Origin: Nitrospirota bacterium
GTDB taxonomy: Bacteria; Nitrospirota; Nitrospiria; Nitrospirales; Nitrospiraceae
Reading direction: 5' to 3'
Assembly (NCBI GenBank): GCA_018971525.1
Contig: JAGXAR010000026.1
Location: 1 to 44,739 of the forward strand
Length of the DNA: 44,739 bases
The notes under the pieces were generated by a model, which was given only the letters and a program-made list of their open reading frames with translations, had not been told where the DNA came from and searched no databases. Positions 1 to 7,285 of this stretch are shown here, in pieces; within the stretch, counting starts at the first letter, position 1, and the number at the start of each line of letters is the position of its first letter. The translations under genes were made by a program, and so were the position numbers.

Positions 1-105
1 GAAGGGCGAGTGTCTCCTGATGCAACCGGAGTGGTTCACGCCGGCAACGAGGTCGTATTGACAACGGGGGTAGCGTTGCCGCCTGGTGAATTCTGGAATA
101 GGTGA
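1..105 (+). CDS. possible C-terminal end of a gene entering from the left
   Basis: Frame 1 is open from the window edge for 34 codons and stops at TGA 103-105. The peptide ends in VALPPGEFWNR and has an ordinary composition for a protein C-terminus (several Val, Gly and Leu, no strings of Arg or Ser typical of a wrong frame). The other two plus frames close sooner. No domain can be named from so short a piece, and the reading could be chance. Confidence 0.35.
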   Translation, partial: EGRVSPDATGVVHAGNEVVLTTGVALPPGEFWNR

Positions 106-695
106 CGACGACGAAATGGGTTGCGCCGTCGAAGCGAAAGCCCGGCCCACATTATTCATGACAGTTCGTCGCGAAATCGTGGAGGCGCCACATGAGGAGG
201 CAGACGAAGCAGTAGAAGGCGCCCGCCGGGCTGGGGTCACCAAAAGAAAAAGGCAGGGAGGAAAAAAAATGGGGAGGTGACGGCTACATCACCTCCCCGA
301 CTTCCTCTACGCCAAGGGAGAGCCCATAGCGTGAAGAAAGCAGCGTGTAAATCTTATCATGAACATTCCCACGAAAGAAGGACACATATTTCAATATAAT
401 CAATTACTTGCAAAAACTGCCTGTCGAGATGCCTGGCTTAGGAGAGGAGAGAAAAAGACCCCTGCAACACAAAGCATGGGATGTTGGCGCCAGCGGCGTG
501 GTGGGATGGGCGCCTGGTCGCCTCCTGCTCGCGGAACGCGCGGTCGACGACTCCCCTCGTTGCGCGCGCGCAGTGGGAGACCCCCTTGGCCGCACTTACG
601 GGAGAAAATAGAAGAGAGGTGCTCGATCAATGCGCAAGGTCAAGCAATGACCCTCGCAGCACAACGTGCGCAGCTCGTGGCAGGTTGGGCCGTTG
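106..695. other. gene-poor stretch
   Basis: No convincing gene was found in these 590 bases. Several short open frames exist on both strands but have arginine-rich, low-complexity translations and no ribosome site. The one clear structure is the minus-strand terminator hairpin at 262-298. The centre (about 480-600) is very GC-rich with runs such as GCGCGCGCGC. Confidence 0.5.
262..298 (-). terminator. Rho-independent terminator, minus strand
   Basis: A perfect 10-bp stem (271-280 with 289-298, GGGGAGGTGA against its complement) closes an 8-nt loop. Read on the minus strand it is followed by an eight-base U tract (complement of the A run 262-269). It would end transcripts coming from the right; the nearest minus-strand gene ends about 400 nt away at 696. 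Confidence 0.75.
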
Positions 696-1667
696 TCACC
701 AGGCGTAGGCTTCAGGTGCAGGCCCGCCCGGGCCGGGGAAGATGTCATCGAGCCGTTTCAGTGTGTCCTGGCTCAACGTGAGACTCATGGCATGCATCGT
801 GCCGTCCAATTGCTCCATCGTGCGCGGTCCGATGATCGGCGACGTGACGGCCTTTTGGTGCAGCAGCCAGGCGAGCGCCACATCGGCCGGGCGCTCGCCG
901 AGTTGTGTGCAGAGCGCATCATAGGCTTCCAGCTTGGGACGATATTTCTCGACATCTTTCTTCAGATCCTCGTCTGCGCGTCGACCGACCTTCGCCGGTT
1001 CTAATGCTCCGGCCAACAGCCCGCGCGCGAGCGGACTCCAGGGGATCAGACCGATGCCATAGGCTTCGCAGGCCGGAATCACTTCTAACTCGATCGTCCG
1101 CTCATTCAAATTATAGAGGCTCTGCTCCGACACGAGGCCGAAGAAGTGGCGACTGCGCGCCAGTTCTTGCGCCTGAGCCAGGTGCCAGCCTGCGAAATTG
1201 CTGCTGCCGACGTAGAGGACCTTGCCTTCCCGGACCAGCTGCTCCATCGCCTGCCAGATTTCCTCCCACGGCGTCTCCCGGTCGACGTGATGCATCTGAT
1301 ACAGGTCGATGCAGTCCGTCTGAAGTCGCCGCAGGCTGGCCTCACAGGATCGCTTGATGTGCAGGGCCGACAAGCGAGACTGATTCGGCCACTCGCCCAT
1401 CCTGCCGAACACTTTCGTCGCCAGGACGACTTTCCCTCGCCGTCCCCCTCCCTGCGCGAGCCAGCGGCCCACGATCTGCTCCGTCAACCCCTCGCCCACC
1501 TTCCAGCCATAGACATTCGCCGTGTCGAAAAAGTTGATGCCCAACTCCAGCGCCCGATCCATGATGGCGAAACTGTCCGCCTCGCTCGTCTTCGGCCCGA
1601 AGTTCATGGTGCCGAGACAGAGTCGGCTGACTTTCAACCCCGATCGACCGAGATGAACGTATTGCAT
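696..1667 (-). CDS. aldo/keto reductase
   Basis: A 323-aa NADPH-type aldo/keto reductase, cytosolic, of the group that reduces aldehydes or ketones on sugars and xenobiotics; the substrate cannot be told. The expected tetrad is visible: Asp48 and Tyr53 in DTANVYG, Lys85 in ATKVFG and a His at 126/127 in YQMHHVD. The GSSNF motif and a C-terminal IIGPRTMEQL nucleotide-binding segment are present. The frame is open for 44 more codons upstream, but the ATG at 1667 begins the family's usual MQYVHLGRSGLKVS start and has AGGG upstream, so it was chosen. It appears to be a single-gene unit, with repeat copy 1 lying just upstream. Confidence 0.88.
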   Translation of the reverse strand: MQYVHLGRSGLKVSRLCLGTMNFGPKTSEADSFAIMDRALELGINFFDTANVYGWKVGEGLTEQIVGRWLAQGGGRRGKVVLATKVFGRMGEWPNQSRLSALHIKRSCEASLRRLQTDCIDLYQMHHVDRETPWEEIWQAMEQLVREGKVLYVGSSNFAGWHLAQAQELARSRHFFGLVSEQSLYNLNERTIELEVIPACEAYGIGLIPWSPLARGLLAGALEPAKVGRRADEDLKKDVEKYRPKLEAYDALCTQLGERPADVALAWLLHQKAVTSPIIGPRTMEQLDGTMHAMSLTLSQDTLKRLDDIFPGPGGPAPEAYAW

Positions 1668-1760
1668 GAGCAAGATCCCTTGATCACACGCGCGAATGAC
1701 ACATTCTACACACTCCTTCTCTTCAATGTCCTCAATCGACTGTTGAAGCGCGACCACGAA

Positions 1761-1830
1761 GGAAAGAAGTAACGAGCGGGTTTGGATGGAGTATTTCAAA
1801 CCTGGAGAAAGGACTCCCGGTACATTTTCC
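1761..1830. repeat. 70-bp duplicated segment, copy 1
   Basis: This segment matches 3130-3199 at 59 of 70 positions in the same orientation, without gaps. It covers the last 11 codons of the small secreted protein gene on the minus strand plus about 35 bp beyond its stop codon. Confidence 0.8.
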
Positions 1831-2062
1831 TTATCAGAGGATTATCCGGATAGAATTGATTGGCGGGATTGAAAGGGTGATAAAGACTGAACCGATTCGC
1901 GGGGTTGACCGGGTTTCCGAGATCATAGCGGTTTGCCTGGTTGAAGATGTTGTAGCCGCGCTCGTACTTCTCGCTGAAGCCGGGTTCGGCGAACGCAGGT
2001 GTAATGAAAACGAGCAACGGCGGAAAAAAGGAAAGAGACAACCTGCATGGCGAGCCTCGCAC
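1796..2062 (-). CDS. small secreted protein with 12-residue Asn/Pro repeats
   Basis: An 88-aa protein of unknown function. It has a signal peptide (hydrophobic core about residues 10-24, likely cleavage after PAFA) followed by three tandem 12-residue units at 41-52, 53-64 and 65-76. Each unit has the pattern N-x-A-N-x-(Y/F)-x4-P-(V/F/L). The segment before them (FSEKYERGYNIF) has the same length. The mature protein is rich in Asn, Pro and aromatic residues, as expected of an extracytoplasmic structural or surface protein. The start is a GTG without a clear Shine-Dalgarno, so the exact N-terminus is uncertain. The last codons are duplicated at 3165-3199. Confidence 0.6.
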   Translation of the reverse strand: MRGSPCRLSLSFFPPLLVFITPAFAEPGFSEKYERGYNIFNQANRYDLGNPVNPANRFSLYHPFNPANQFYPDNPLIRKMYRESFLQV

Positions 2063-2194
2063 CGCACAGACAGCCAGTGCAGTCAGCCTACTCCCCGCCT
2101 GGTTCGCATCGCAAGCACCAGTCAGGTGCTACCGGAACAGTAGATGTCCCCCACTTCCCAGCTTCAGTCGTGATGTCATGGAGCGATATGGGTG

Positions 2195-2902
2195 TCAGGC
2201 TGCGTCTCGTGACGATCCAGCTGGCTGAGTCTTTTTCTCCAACTCCTCAACCGTTCGGTCTTTGGTGTGAACGGCTGACCGACCATTTGTAGTGGCAGCC
2301 CCTACCGCGACGAAGAGCAACACCACCACACCGACTGCGACAAGGACCAGGACCCCCATGCCGAGAGTGATGATCGGACGAAATGTACCCTTGCTTATCC
2401 ACCCGAATTGCCACGCTCCCCATGGAGCTGTCTCGGGGGTGACTGTCGAACTGTAAGCAGAATCCGTGGGAGGTTCCTCGATGGCTTCGGCTCTGAGCGT
2501 CACCATCTCGCGGACGAGGCGGAGATGACTTTTTGTGGTCTCGTCAAGATACTCGACCGGTGTGACCTCATTGATATATAGAAGGAGAGATTGTGCTGTC
2601 GAGTCTGAAATACCGCCCTCCTTTGTCCCCACCATCCGAACGAAATGACTCATCTCCTTTTGAACAGCATGCACGTCTCCCTGCAGAAGGGCTTGTTGCA
2701 CGGAGTGGAGTTGCGTGAGATAGCGCTCGTATCCCGAGCTGAGAGGTTCACGGCTTGCCAGATGTTGTTCTGCCCGCACGCGCTGAGCGATCTGGTCAAC
2801 CCAATTCTCCTGGACACTTTCAGCCTGATTGGGTATCAGGAAGAGGACAAACAAGACCCCCGTGGCAGCTACCAGAGTTTGCCGGTGCGCCAGCGATGGC
2901 AT
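2195..2902 (-). CDS. membrane-anchored protein of unknown function
   Basis: A 235-aa protein that I do not recognise. Residues about 8-25 form an N-terminal hydrophobic segment (signal peptide or anchor). A charged, helix-rich middle part (about 30-155) follows, then a second very hydrophobic helix near 175-202 rich in Val and Leu, and a short polar tail with Lys/Glu. This predicts a periplasmic helical domain held by a C-terminal membrane anchor. The ATG at 2902 has a good ribosome site (AGGGGGTG) seven or so bases upstream. Repeat copy 2 lies upstream. Confidence 0.65.
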   Translation of the reverse strand: MPSLAHRQTLVAATGVLFVLFLIPNQAESVQENWVDQIAQRVRAEQHLASREPLSSGYERYLTQLHSVQQALLQGDVHAVQKEMSHFVRMVGTKEGGISDSTAQSLLLYINEVTPVEYLDETTKSHLRLVREMVTLRAEAIEEPPTDSAYSSTVTPETAPWGAWQFGWISKGTFRPIITLGMGVLVLVAVGVVVLLFVAVGAATTNGRSAVHTKDRTVEELEKKTQPAGSSRDAA

Positions 2903-3129
2903 CTCTCACCCCCTTCCCCTCAATATCCTGGTGCAGGTTGCACCGGCCCTGATCTTCTTATCGGAAGGCTTACGCTTGAAGTCTCATCCTGCGTCAGCAC
3001 GTTGTCAAGAGGGATACAGTTGAGGTCGAACCCTGCCTACGTCACGCCCGGAGAACTGCGCAAGCGGGAGGAACAGGGAAGGGTCTCGTTCGACGGCCGC
3101 AATGGGACCAACATGGATGTCACCCCAAA

Positions 3130-3199
3130 GGAGAGAGGTAACGAGCGAGCTTGGAAGGATCATTTCAGACCTGTAGAAAAGACTCCCGGTACATTTTCT
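3130..3199. repeat. 70-bp duplicated segment, copy 2
   Basis: Matches 1761-1830 at 59 of 70 positions. On the minus strand it can encode the same last ten residues, KMYRESFLQV, and stop (TGA, complement of 3165-3167). The frame upstream is closed by another TGA after about 16 codons, so only a 3'-end remnant of a paralogue is left. Confidence 0.8.
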
Positions 3200-3460
3200 G
3201 CGCTCTATGAGAAACTCACCAGCGAGGATATTAGGAAATCGTGAGGTATTTAAGTTTAGCCACTAAATATTCACATTGACGACAACTCGCTTGAGAGCGC
3301 TCTCTAACAATGCGAACGACGCGGACCGCCAAACATTTACTTACCGCGAAGGAGATGTATAGGCTCCACAGTCGAGTATCAAGAGGCAAACTGGTATTGC
3401 TACTCGGGATAAATTGCCTCACCAGCATAATACGCACTTTGGGAGGCTACCCCCCCTCAG

Positions 3461-3510
3461 TATATGACCTACTCACTGGGTACATGACCTCTTCGCTGAG
3501 TACATGACCT
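3461..3510. repeat. 20-bp tandem repeat, two and a half units
   Basis: Units start at 3461, 3481 and 3501, exactly 20 bp apart. The first ten bases are TATATGACCT, TACATGACCT and TACATGACCT, and the second halves of units one and two share TC-CTG-G positions. Short, evenly spaced repeats of this size resemble transposase-binding sites at the ends of some insertion elements (IS21-type), but no transposase or second end is visible. Confidence 0.6.
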
Positions 3511-3576
3511 TCATGCAGCGATCCAGAACCTTCTGTAGCTATCCGTCATGCCATCCTGTTTGGACATTAGAGAGTT

Positions 3577-3591
3577 TTAACTGCCAGTTAA
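3577..3591. promoter_or_regulatory. 15-bp palindrome, possible operator
   Basis: TTAACTGCCAGTTAA is a perfect 6-bp inverted repeat around a 3-base centre in an AT-rich stretch about 90 bp before the zinc-ribbon gene start at 3679. It has the form of a dimeric repressor site; the regulator is unknown. Confidence 0.3.
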
Positions 3592-3678
3592 CACTCCATT
3601 AATCTTGGAATGCTAAAGTTTTGCTCGTGACGGCCGACTCGCCGGCACTGAAACAGATGACAGCAGGAGGTGGGCACG

Positions 3679-3849
3679 ATGACTTGTCAAAAATGCAAAG
3701 GGCTGATGGTGAAGGAATTGCGGCCGGATTTCTCGCAGGAAGTGGCCGTGCTCCGGTGCATCAATTGCGGCCTGGTCCTGGATCCGTTGATTGCACAGAA
3801 TCGCGTGACCCCGTTGCGCGGTAAGCAACCGGTCCTGGATGCGGCGTGA
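3679..3849 (+). CDS. 56-aa zinc-ribbon-like protein
   Basis: A short gene with an excellent ribosome site (AGGAGGTG seven bases before the ATG). The 56-aa product has two CxxC pairs, Cys3/Cys6 (MTCQKC) and Cys27/Cys30 (CINC), spaced like a zinc ribbon of about 28 residues, then a basic tail. Such proteins bind zinc and often nucleic acid or a protein partner, but nothing here shows which. It stands alone and converges on the exonuclease III gene. Although short, the four-Cys pattern plus the strong ribosome site make it a convincing gene. Confidence 0.8.
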   Translation: MTCQKCKGLMVKELRPDFSQEVAVLRCINCGLVLDPLIAQNRVTPLRGKQPVLDAA

Positions 3850-3939
3850 TGGTTTGTTCGTGTTCTTAAGCCAGTTCGGCCGGTACGGACGACTTGCCGA
3901 CCCGACCGAATTGGGCAGGTGTGGACGTTGCGCTCGTGG

Positions 3940-4713
3940 TTAGACCGAAAACTCCGCCCATAAGAATGTATGATCTGAGGGGTCCTTCGCTCGCCGCGGC
4001 TCAACGTCCACTTCTACCCTGACACAGTGCTCTGCCATCGGGGCCGTCGCCAGAATATGGTCGATGCGCCAGCCTTTATTCGCTTCCAGCGAGCCGGGTG
4101 CCCGGTAATCCCAAAACGTATACTGCTGCCGGTCCGGATAGAGTTTCACAAACACGTCCTGAAATCCCCACGCCAACGTCTTCTCATAGGCACGCCGCGC
4201 ATCCTCGTGATAGCAGACATGTTTGAGATGCTTCTCGGGGCTGTGTACGTCCATCGGCCGCGGAGCGACGTTCATGTCGCCGCACCAGACGGCCGGTCTA
4301 TCCGGCAACAGATGCTTCTCGAAATACTTGCGGAGCCGATCGTACCAGCCAAGCTTGTATTGATACTTGGGTGAGTCGATCTCGAAGCCCTGGGGGACGT
4401 AGGTATTGATGATGGGAATGCCCTTGATCGCCACGCGCATGAGCCGCGCGTCCTCCGAATCGCCTCCGTCATCGAATCCATACGCCACCGCTTCCGGTTT
4501 CTCCCGGCTCAAGATGGCGACGCCGTTGTACGACTTCATGCCCCGGTAAGTGATTTCGTAGCCGGACTCCGCCAAGGCCAGCAGCGGAAACTCGCTGTCC
4601 TGGACTTTGGTTTCTTGAAGACAGAGGACATCGGGCTTCTGCCGGGCCAGCCAGTCGAGCACGATCGGCAAACGTTTGCGGAGAGAATTGACGTTGAAGG
4701 TGGCAATTTTCAT
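3940..4713 (-). CDS. xthA: exodeoxyribonuclease III / AP endonuclease
   Basis: A 257-aa member of the Mg2+-dependent exonuclease III/AP endonuclease family, acting in base-excision repair by cutting at abasic sites and trimming 3' ends. Family motifs are complete and in order: Asn7 in FNVNSLRKR, Glu34 in LQETK, YNGVAILSR, NTYVPQG, the metal-site GDMNVAP, WDYRAPGS, WRIDHIL, and the catalytic SDH near the C-terminus. The length is typical. The ATG at 4713 starts directly with the family MKIATFNVNS. It seems to be transcribed alone. Confidence 0.95.
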   Translation of the reverse strand: MKIATFNVNSLRKRLPIVLDWLARQKPDVLCLQETKVQDSEFPLLALAESGYEITYRGMKSYNGVAILSREKPEAVAYGFDDGGDSEDARLMRVAIKGIPIINTYVPQGFEIDSPKYQYKLGWYDRLRKYFEKHLLPDRPAVWCGDMNVAPRPMDVHSPEKHLKHVCYHEDARRAYEKTLAWGFQDVFVKLYPDRQQYTFWDYRAPGSLEANKGWRIDHILATAPMAEHCVRVEVDVEPRRAKDPSDHTFLWAEFSV

Positions 4714-4932
4714 GCAAAGTCCCAGAGATATTCAGATATGCAGGCCGCGCATCCTAGCAAAAGGCCCACGGAGGAACAAGGCGAGGGAGAGGGTCGATGA
4801 AGCGGCCGGCAGAGGAAATGATTCCCATGCTCGTCGTGACTGGTACAGCGTGACGTCATGACGGTGAATCGAGAACCCCCGAAGAGTTTCTTCTACGCCC
4901 GGCCTGAATCCGAGAGGTTCCCACCATAGCAC

Positions 4933-4963
4933 GGCCCTCAGGAGGAAAGACCTCCCGAGGGCC
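4933..4963. terminator. strong hairpin, possible terminator
   Basis: A 13-bp inverted repeat (4933-4945 with 4951-4963) with one mismatch and a 5-nt loop lies about 30 bp after the stop of the Lys-rich secreted protein gene, in its transcription direction. There is no U tract on either strand, so it may act as an RNA-stabilising 3' end rather than a Rho-independent terminator. Confidence 0.45.
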
Positions 4964-4992
4964 AGGCAAACTACTGACGCGACTGCGTGAAC

Positions 4993-5385
4993 TTAGTGGC
5001 CTGCTGCCGGTGCCGGAGCTGTCGTAGGAGCCGGAACCGATGGAACTGCAGCCTTCATGTCCTGGCCGGCCGCTTTCATTTCCTGCCCCATGGATTGCCC
5101 GGCTGTTTTGGCTTCTTCGCCCTTTGCCTTCAACTCTTCTTTGTGCGCCTTCGCCTTGTCCTTCATCGCCTGCTTCTTCGCTTTCATCTCCTCTTTGCGG
5201 GCTTTCATCTTGCCCTTCATCGCTTCCTTCTTGCTCTTCACATCGGCCTTCATCGACTCTTTCTCGGTCGTGATATCGGACTTCATCGCGTCCATCTCGC
5301 CCTTCATGGCCTCATCGGCCATGGCCAGGGAGCTGACTCCAACCATGCACAATGCGGTAAAGGCGACAACGATCAACTTCTGCAT
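4993..5385 (-). CDS. secreted Lys/Met/Glu-rich coiled-coil protein
   Basis: A 130-aa protein. A clear signal peptide (MQKLIVVAFTALCMVG, cleavage near SLAMA-DEA) precedes a long charged helix about residues 25-100, made almost entirely of Lys, Glu, Met and Ala in MKx(K/E) steps. It ends in a Pro/Ala-rich tail. The helix is predicted to be a soluble coiled coil in the periplasm; its function is unknown. The ATG at 5385 has AGGAGGT at ideal spacing, which decides against the open frame extending to 5439. The hairpin at 4933-4963 follows it. Confidence 0.75.
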   Translation of the reverse strand: MQKLIVVAFTALCMVGVSSLAMADEAMKGEMDAMKSDITTEKESMKADVKSKKEAMKGKMKARKEEMKAKKQAMKDKAKAHKEELKAKGEEAKTAGQSMGQEMKAAGQDMKAAVPSVPAPTTAPAPAAGH

Positions 5386-5735
5386 AGGATACCTCCTGGG
5401 AAATAGTAGTGGGTGGTGTGGGTTCGTTTCCTTCGGCAAGGACCGCTACAGCCTGCACTCCTTCTTCAACCCTGTCAAGATTCGGCTCCAGGGAACCGAC
5501 TCACATCCACGCTCCGATGTCGTCCGACCGAAAGGTCGACCACGACTCGTCGCGCGCGGCTGACCCATCCGCAGCGGCACCGGCCGATCGGACTCCTCTA
5601 CGGCAACCGTGGACCCCATCCCCACCAAGTGTCGCCCCACGATCTGCAATCGTGCCAGCTGTTCTTTGGCCAAGCTATTCCCAGCCTCAACCGATTGGCG
5701 GGGATGCTTTGACCGATAGATTCGGTGAAAGTCAG
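5386..5735. other. intergenic stretch with a weak minus-strand open frame
   Basis: No firm gene. On the minus strand a frame is open from within the mscS 3' end down to 5446. Its downstream half has a protein-like composition (for example LAKEQLARLQIVG and GSTVAVEES), but there is no good start codon with a ribosome site, so it is left as a possibility only. Confidence 0.3.
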
Positions 5736-6572
5736 CTAGTTGGTTGATGTCGCAGCCGCTGTGGTGAGATAGCGGCGTAGGATGGCCTGCTCGATCCGCG
5801 AACGCCCCCGGTCCGGCGCCGGGAATCGCAGCACCAACTGGATTCGCCCTGTTTCGGCCAGTTGGATGGTGATGCGCGGCTCCGGCGACGGAGCTTCGAG
5901 CAGGTTGGTCTGTTCCAGCAACTTCATATGCCGGCCTGCTTCTTCCATGAACGAGGAACATTCTGCCTTCGCGGCGTCGAAGAGGTACCGCTCGGCGTCC
6001 CGCCAGTCGTCCTCGTCCCTGAGCGGAACCACGAGGATATAGAGCCCGTATTCCTGACCGGGGTTCTCTTTGACCAAGGCATTGGTAAACAGCAGGCTGT
6101 TCGGAAACACCGTCACGCGGCCGGTATAGAGATGCGACGCTTGGCCCGGCCCGATCTCGAGGAGCTTGGTCGCAAAGATGTCATGATCCAGGACGACGCC
6201 GCGATGACCGGCGATCTGAATGCGGTCGCCCACCGAATAGACTTTCCCTCCCACCCGTAGCGCCGCCCCGCTCCAACAGAGAATGAGTTCCTTGGTCGCC
6301 AACACGAACGCCGCCGCGAGCGCCACGAGGGACACGGCAAAGGCTTGGAGTTCGTGCGCCCAGATGACGAACAACCCCACCAGGATTGCGAACACCATGG
6401 TATTGCGGACCGAGACAATCCATCGGCGCTTCGCTTCCATCGTGAGAGTCGGATTTCTGGCGATCGCTCGGACGATCAACGTCCGAACGATGAGAAGGGA
6501 GAGCAGCCACAGGAGGGATTTGAGCCCGTCGAGCACAGCCGAGCTATCGATCTGAGGCAACCAAACAGGCAT
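5736..6572 (-). CDS. MscS-family mechanosensitive ion channel
   Basis: A 278-aa inner-membrane protein of the small-conductance mechanosensitive channel family. Three hydrophobic segments (about 15-32, 52-70 and 76-100) are followed by the beta-rich MscS domain, with the family's GGKVYSVGDRIQIAG and GRVTVFPNSLLF motifs. The C-terminal cytosolic part includes YGLYILVVPLRDEDDW. Such channels open under membrane tension and release solutes in hypo-osmotic shock. It is the last gene of the minus-strand operon starting at 9372, 19 bp after the preceding lipoprotein gene. Confidence 0.85.
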   Translation of the reverse strand: MPVWLPQIDSSAVLDGLKSLLWLLSLLIVRTLIVRAIARNPTLTMEAKRRWIVSVRNTMVFAILVGLFVIWAHELQAFAVSLVALAAAFVLATKELILCWSGAALRVGGKVYSVGDRIQIAGHRGVVLDHDIFATKLLEIGPGQASHLYTGRVTVFPNSLLFTNALVKENPGQEYGLYILVVPLRDEDDWRDAERYLFDAAKAECSSFMEEAGRHMKLLEQTNLLEAPSPEPRITIQLAETGRIQLVLRFPAPDRGRSRIEQAILRRYLTTAAATSTN

Positions 6573-6591
6573 GAATCACGGTCTCAGATGT

Positions 6592-7014
6592 TTAATCGGC
6601 GTTGAGCGTGTCATGGGTTCCCGGCACGCATTCTTCGCGTTTCCACTGTTTCAGAATTTTCTGTTCGTTGAAGGTCAGGGTATAGCGGTAGCAATACAAC
6701 ATTTCCTTGGGCCCTTCCCCCGGCTTTCCCAGCAGAGCGGAGGCTTGCTTCGTGGCATTGGCCAGACCGGAAAAATGCAACGGGCTCAATTCCTTTTCGG
6801 CCAAGGGCACGCGATAGGTCCAGACCGAATCCCCCCCGAGCACAGGTGTTTTCGCCGTATGGGGCGGCCCTAACTTTTCCGTCACCTCGGCTTGCGTAAG
6901 TCGATCCACGCCCTTCTTGAAATAGCCGTCGCGCCACGGACCTCCGCAGGCGGGCATCGTCCCTGCGAGGAGGAGCAGCCCGACCGTGAGCAGGGACTGA
7001 CGCCATCGCCTCAT
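6592..7014 (-). CDS. lipoprotein of unknown function
   Basis: A 140-aa protein with an N-terminal signal (MRRWRQSLLTVGLLLLAG) and a lipobox-like TMPAC, so probably lipid-anchored after cleavage before that Cys. The mature part has a short segment resembling outer-membrane lipoproteins that compare stem-length residues (RLTQAEVTEKLGPPH), then WTYRVPL and YCYRYTLTFNEQKIL strands. The start at 7014 overlaps the stop of the upstream gene in an ATGA arrangement, indicating translational coupling. This fixes the start over an open frame extending to 7122. Function is not recognised. Confidence 0.75.
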   Translation of the reverse strand: MRRWRQSLLTVGLLLLAGTMPACGGPWRDGYFKKGVDRLTQAEVTEKLGPPHTAKTPVLGGDSVWTYRVPLAEKELSPLHFSGLANATKQASALLGKPGEGPKEMLYCYRYTLTFNEQKILKQWKREECVPGTHDTLNAD

Positions 7015-7253
7015 GACTTGGGCTGGTCCTTGAGTTCTTGCACGCGCTTCACGGAACAATAGAGGGCATAGCCTTGGGCCAACATGCCGGTAGCCAGCAA
7101 GCCCAACGCCGTCTGCAGCCACTGCGCTCCGGTCTCTTCCAGCCCATAGATCCCGATGACGAACCCGAGCGCAATCGCCACGATCCCCACGAATCGCGCG
7201 ATCATCCCGTTCATGCGCCAGTTGATAGGGGCCGGCTCGTTATGCATGCCCAT
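7011..7253 (-). CDS. small two-helix membrane protein
   Basis: An 80-aa protein with two hydrophobic segments, about residues 18-36 (MIARFVGIVAIALGFVIG) and 44-64, and a short basic C-terminal tail. No family was recognised. It sits inside the operon, 32 bp after the TPR lipoprotein gene, and its TGA overlaps the ATG of the following lipoprotein gene by four bases. No clear Shine-Dalgarno precedes the ATG at 7253, and later Met codons (residues 3, 14, 17) are possible starts. Confidence 0.65.
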   Translation of the reverse strand: MGMHNEPAPINWRMNGMIARFVGIVAIALGFVIGIYGLEETGAQWLQTALGLLATGMLAQGYALYCSVKRVQELKDQPKS

Positions 7254-7285
7254 AGGGGTACGCTACACTGGATGGCGCGACCGGT

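Larger units (their letters stand above)
2903..3678. other. long intergenic region with repeats, partly AT-rich
   Basis: No convincing full gene in 776 bases. It contains repeat copy 2 (3130-3199) with a 16-codon remnant of the small secreted protein, a notably AT-richer stretch from about 3230 to 3640, the 20-bp tandem units at 3461-3510 and a palindrome at 3577-3591. The AT-rich part differs in composition from its neighbours and may be a remnant of transferred DNA. Confidence 0.55.

Noticed and set aside
3231-3437. 68-codon minus-strand and 66-codon plus-strand frames in the AT-rich island
   Set aside because: No ribosome site, unrecognised translations, and open frames of this size are expected by chance in this interval.
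5446-5961. 171-codon minus-strand frame overlapping the mscS 3' end
   Set aside because: The upstream third is a shadow of mscS and the rest has no start with a ribosome site; noted only as a weak possibility in the intergenic entry.
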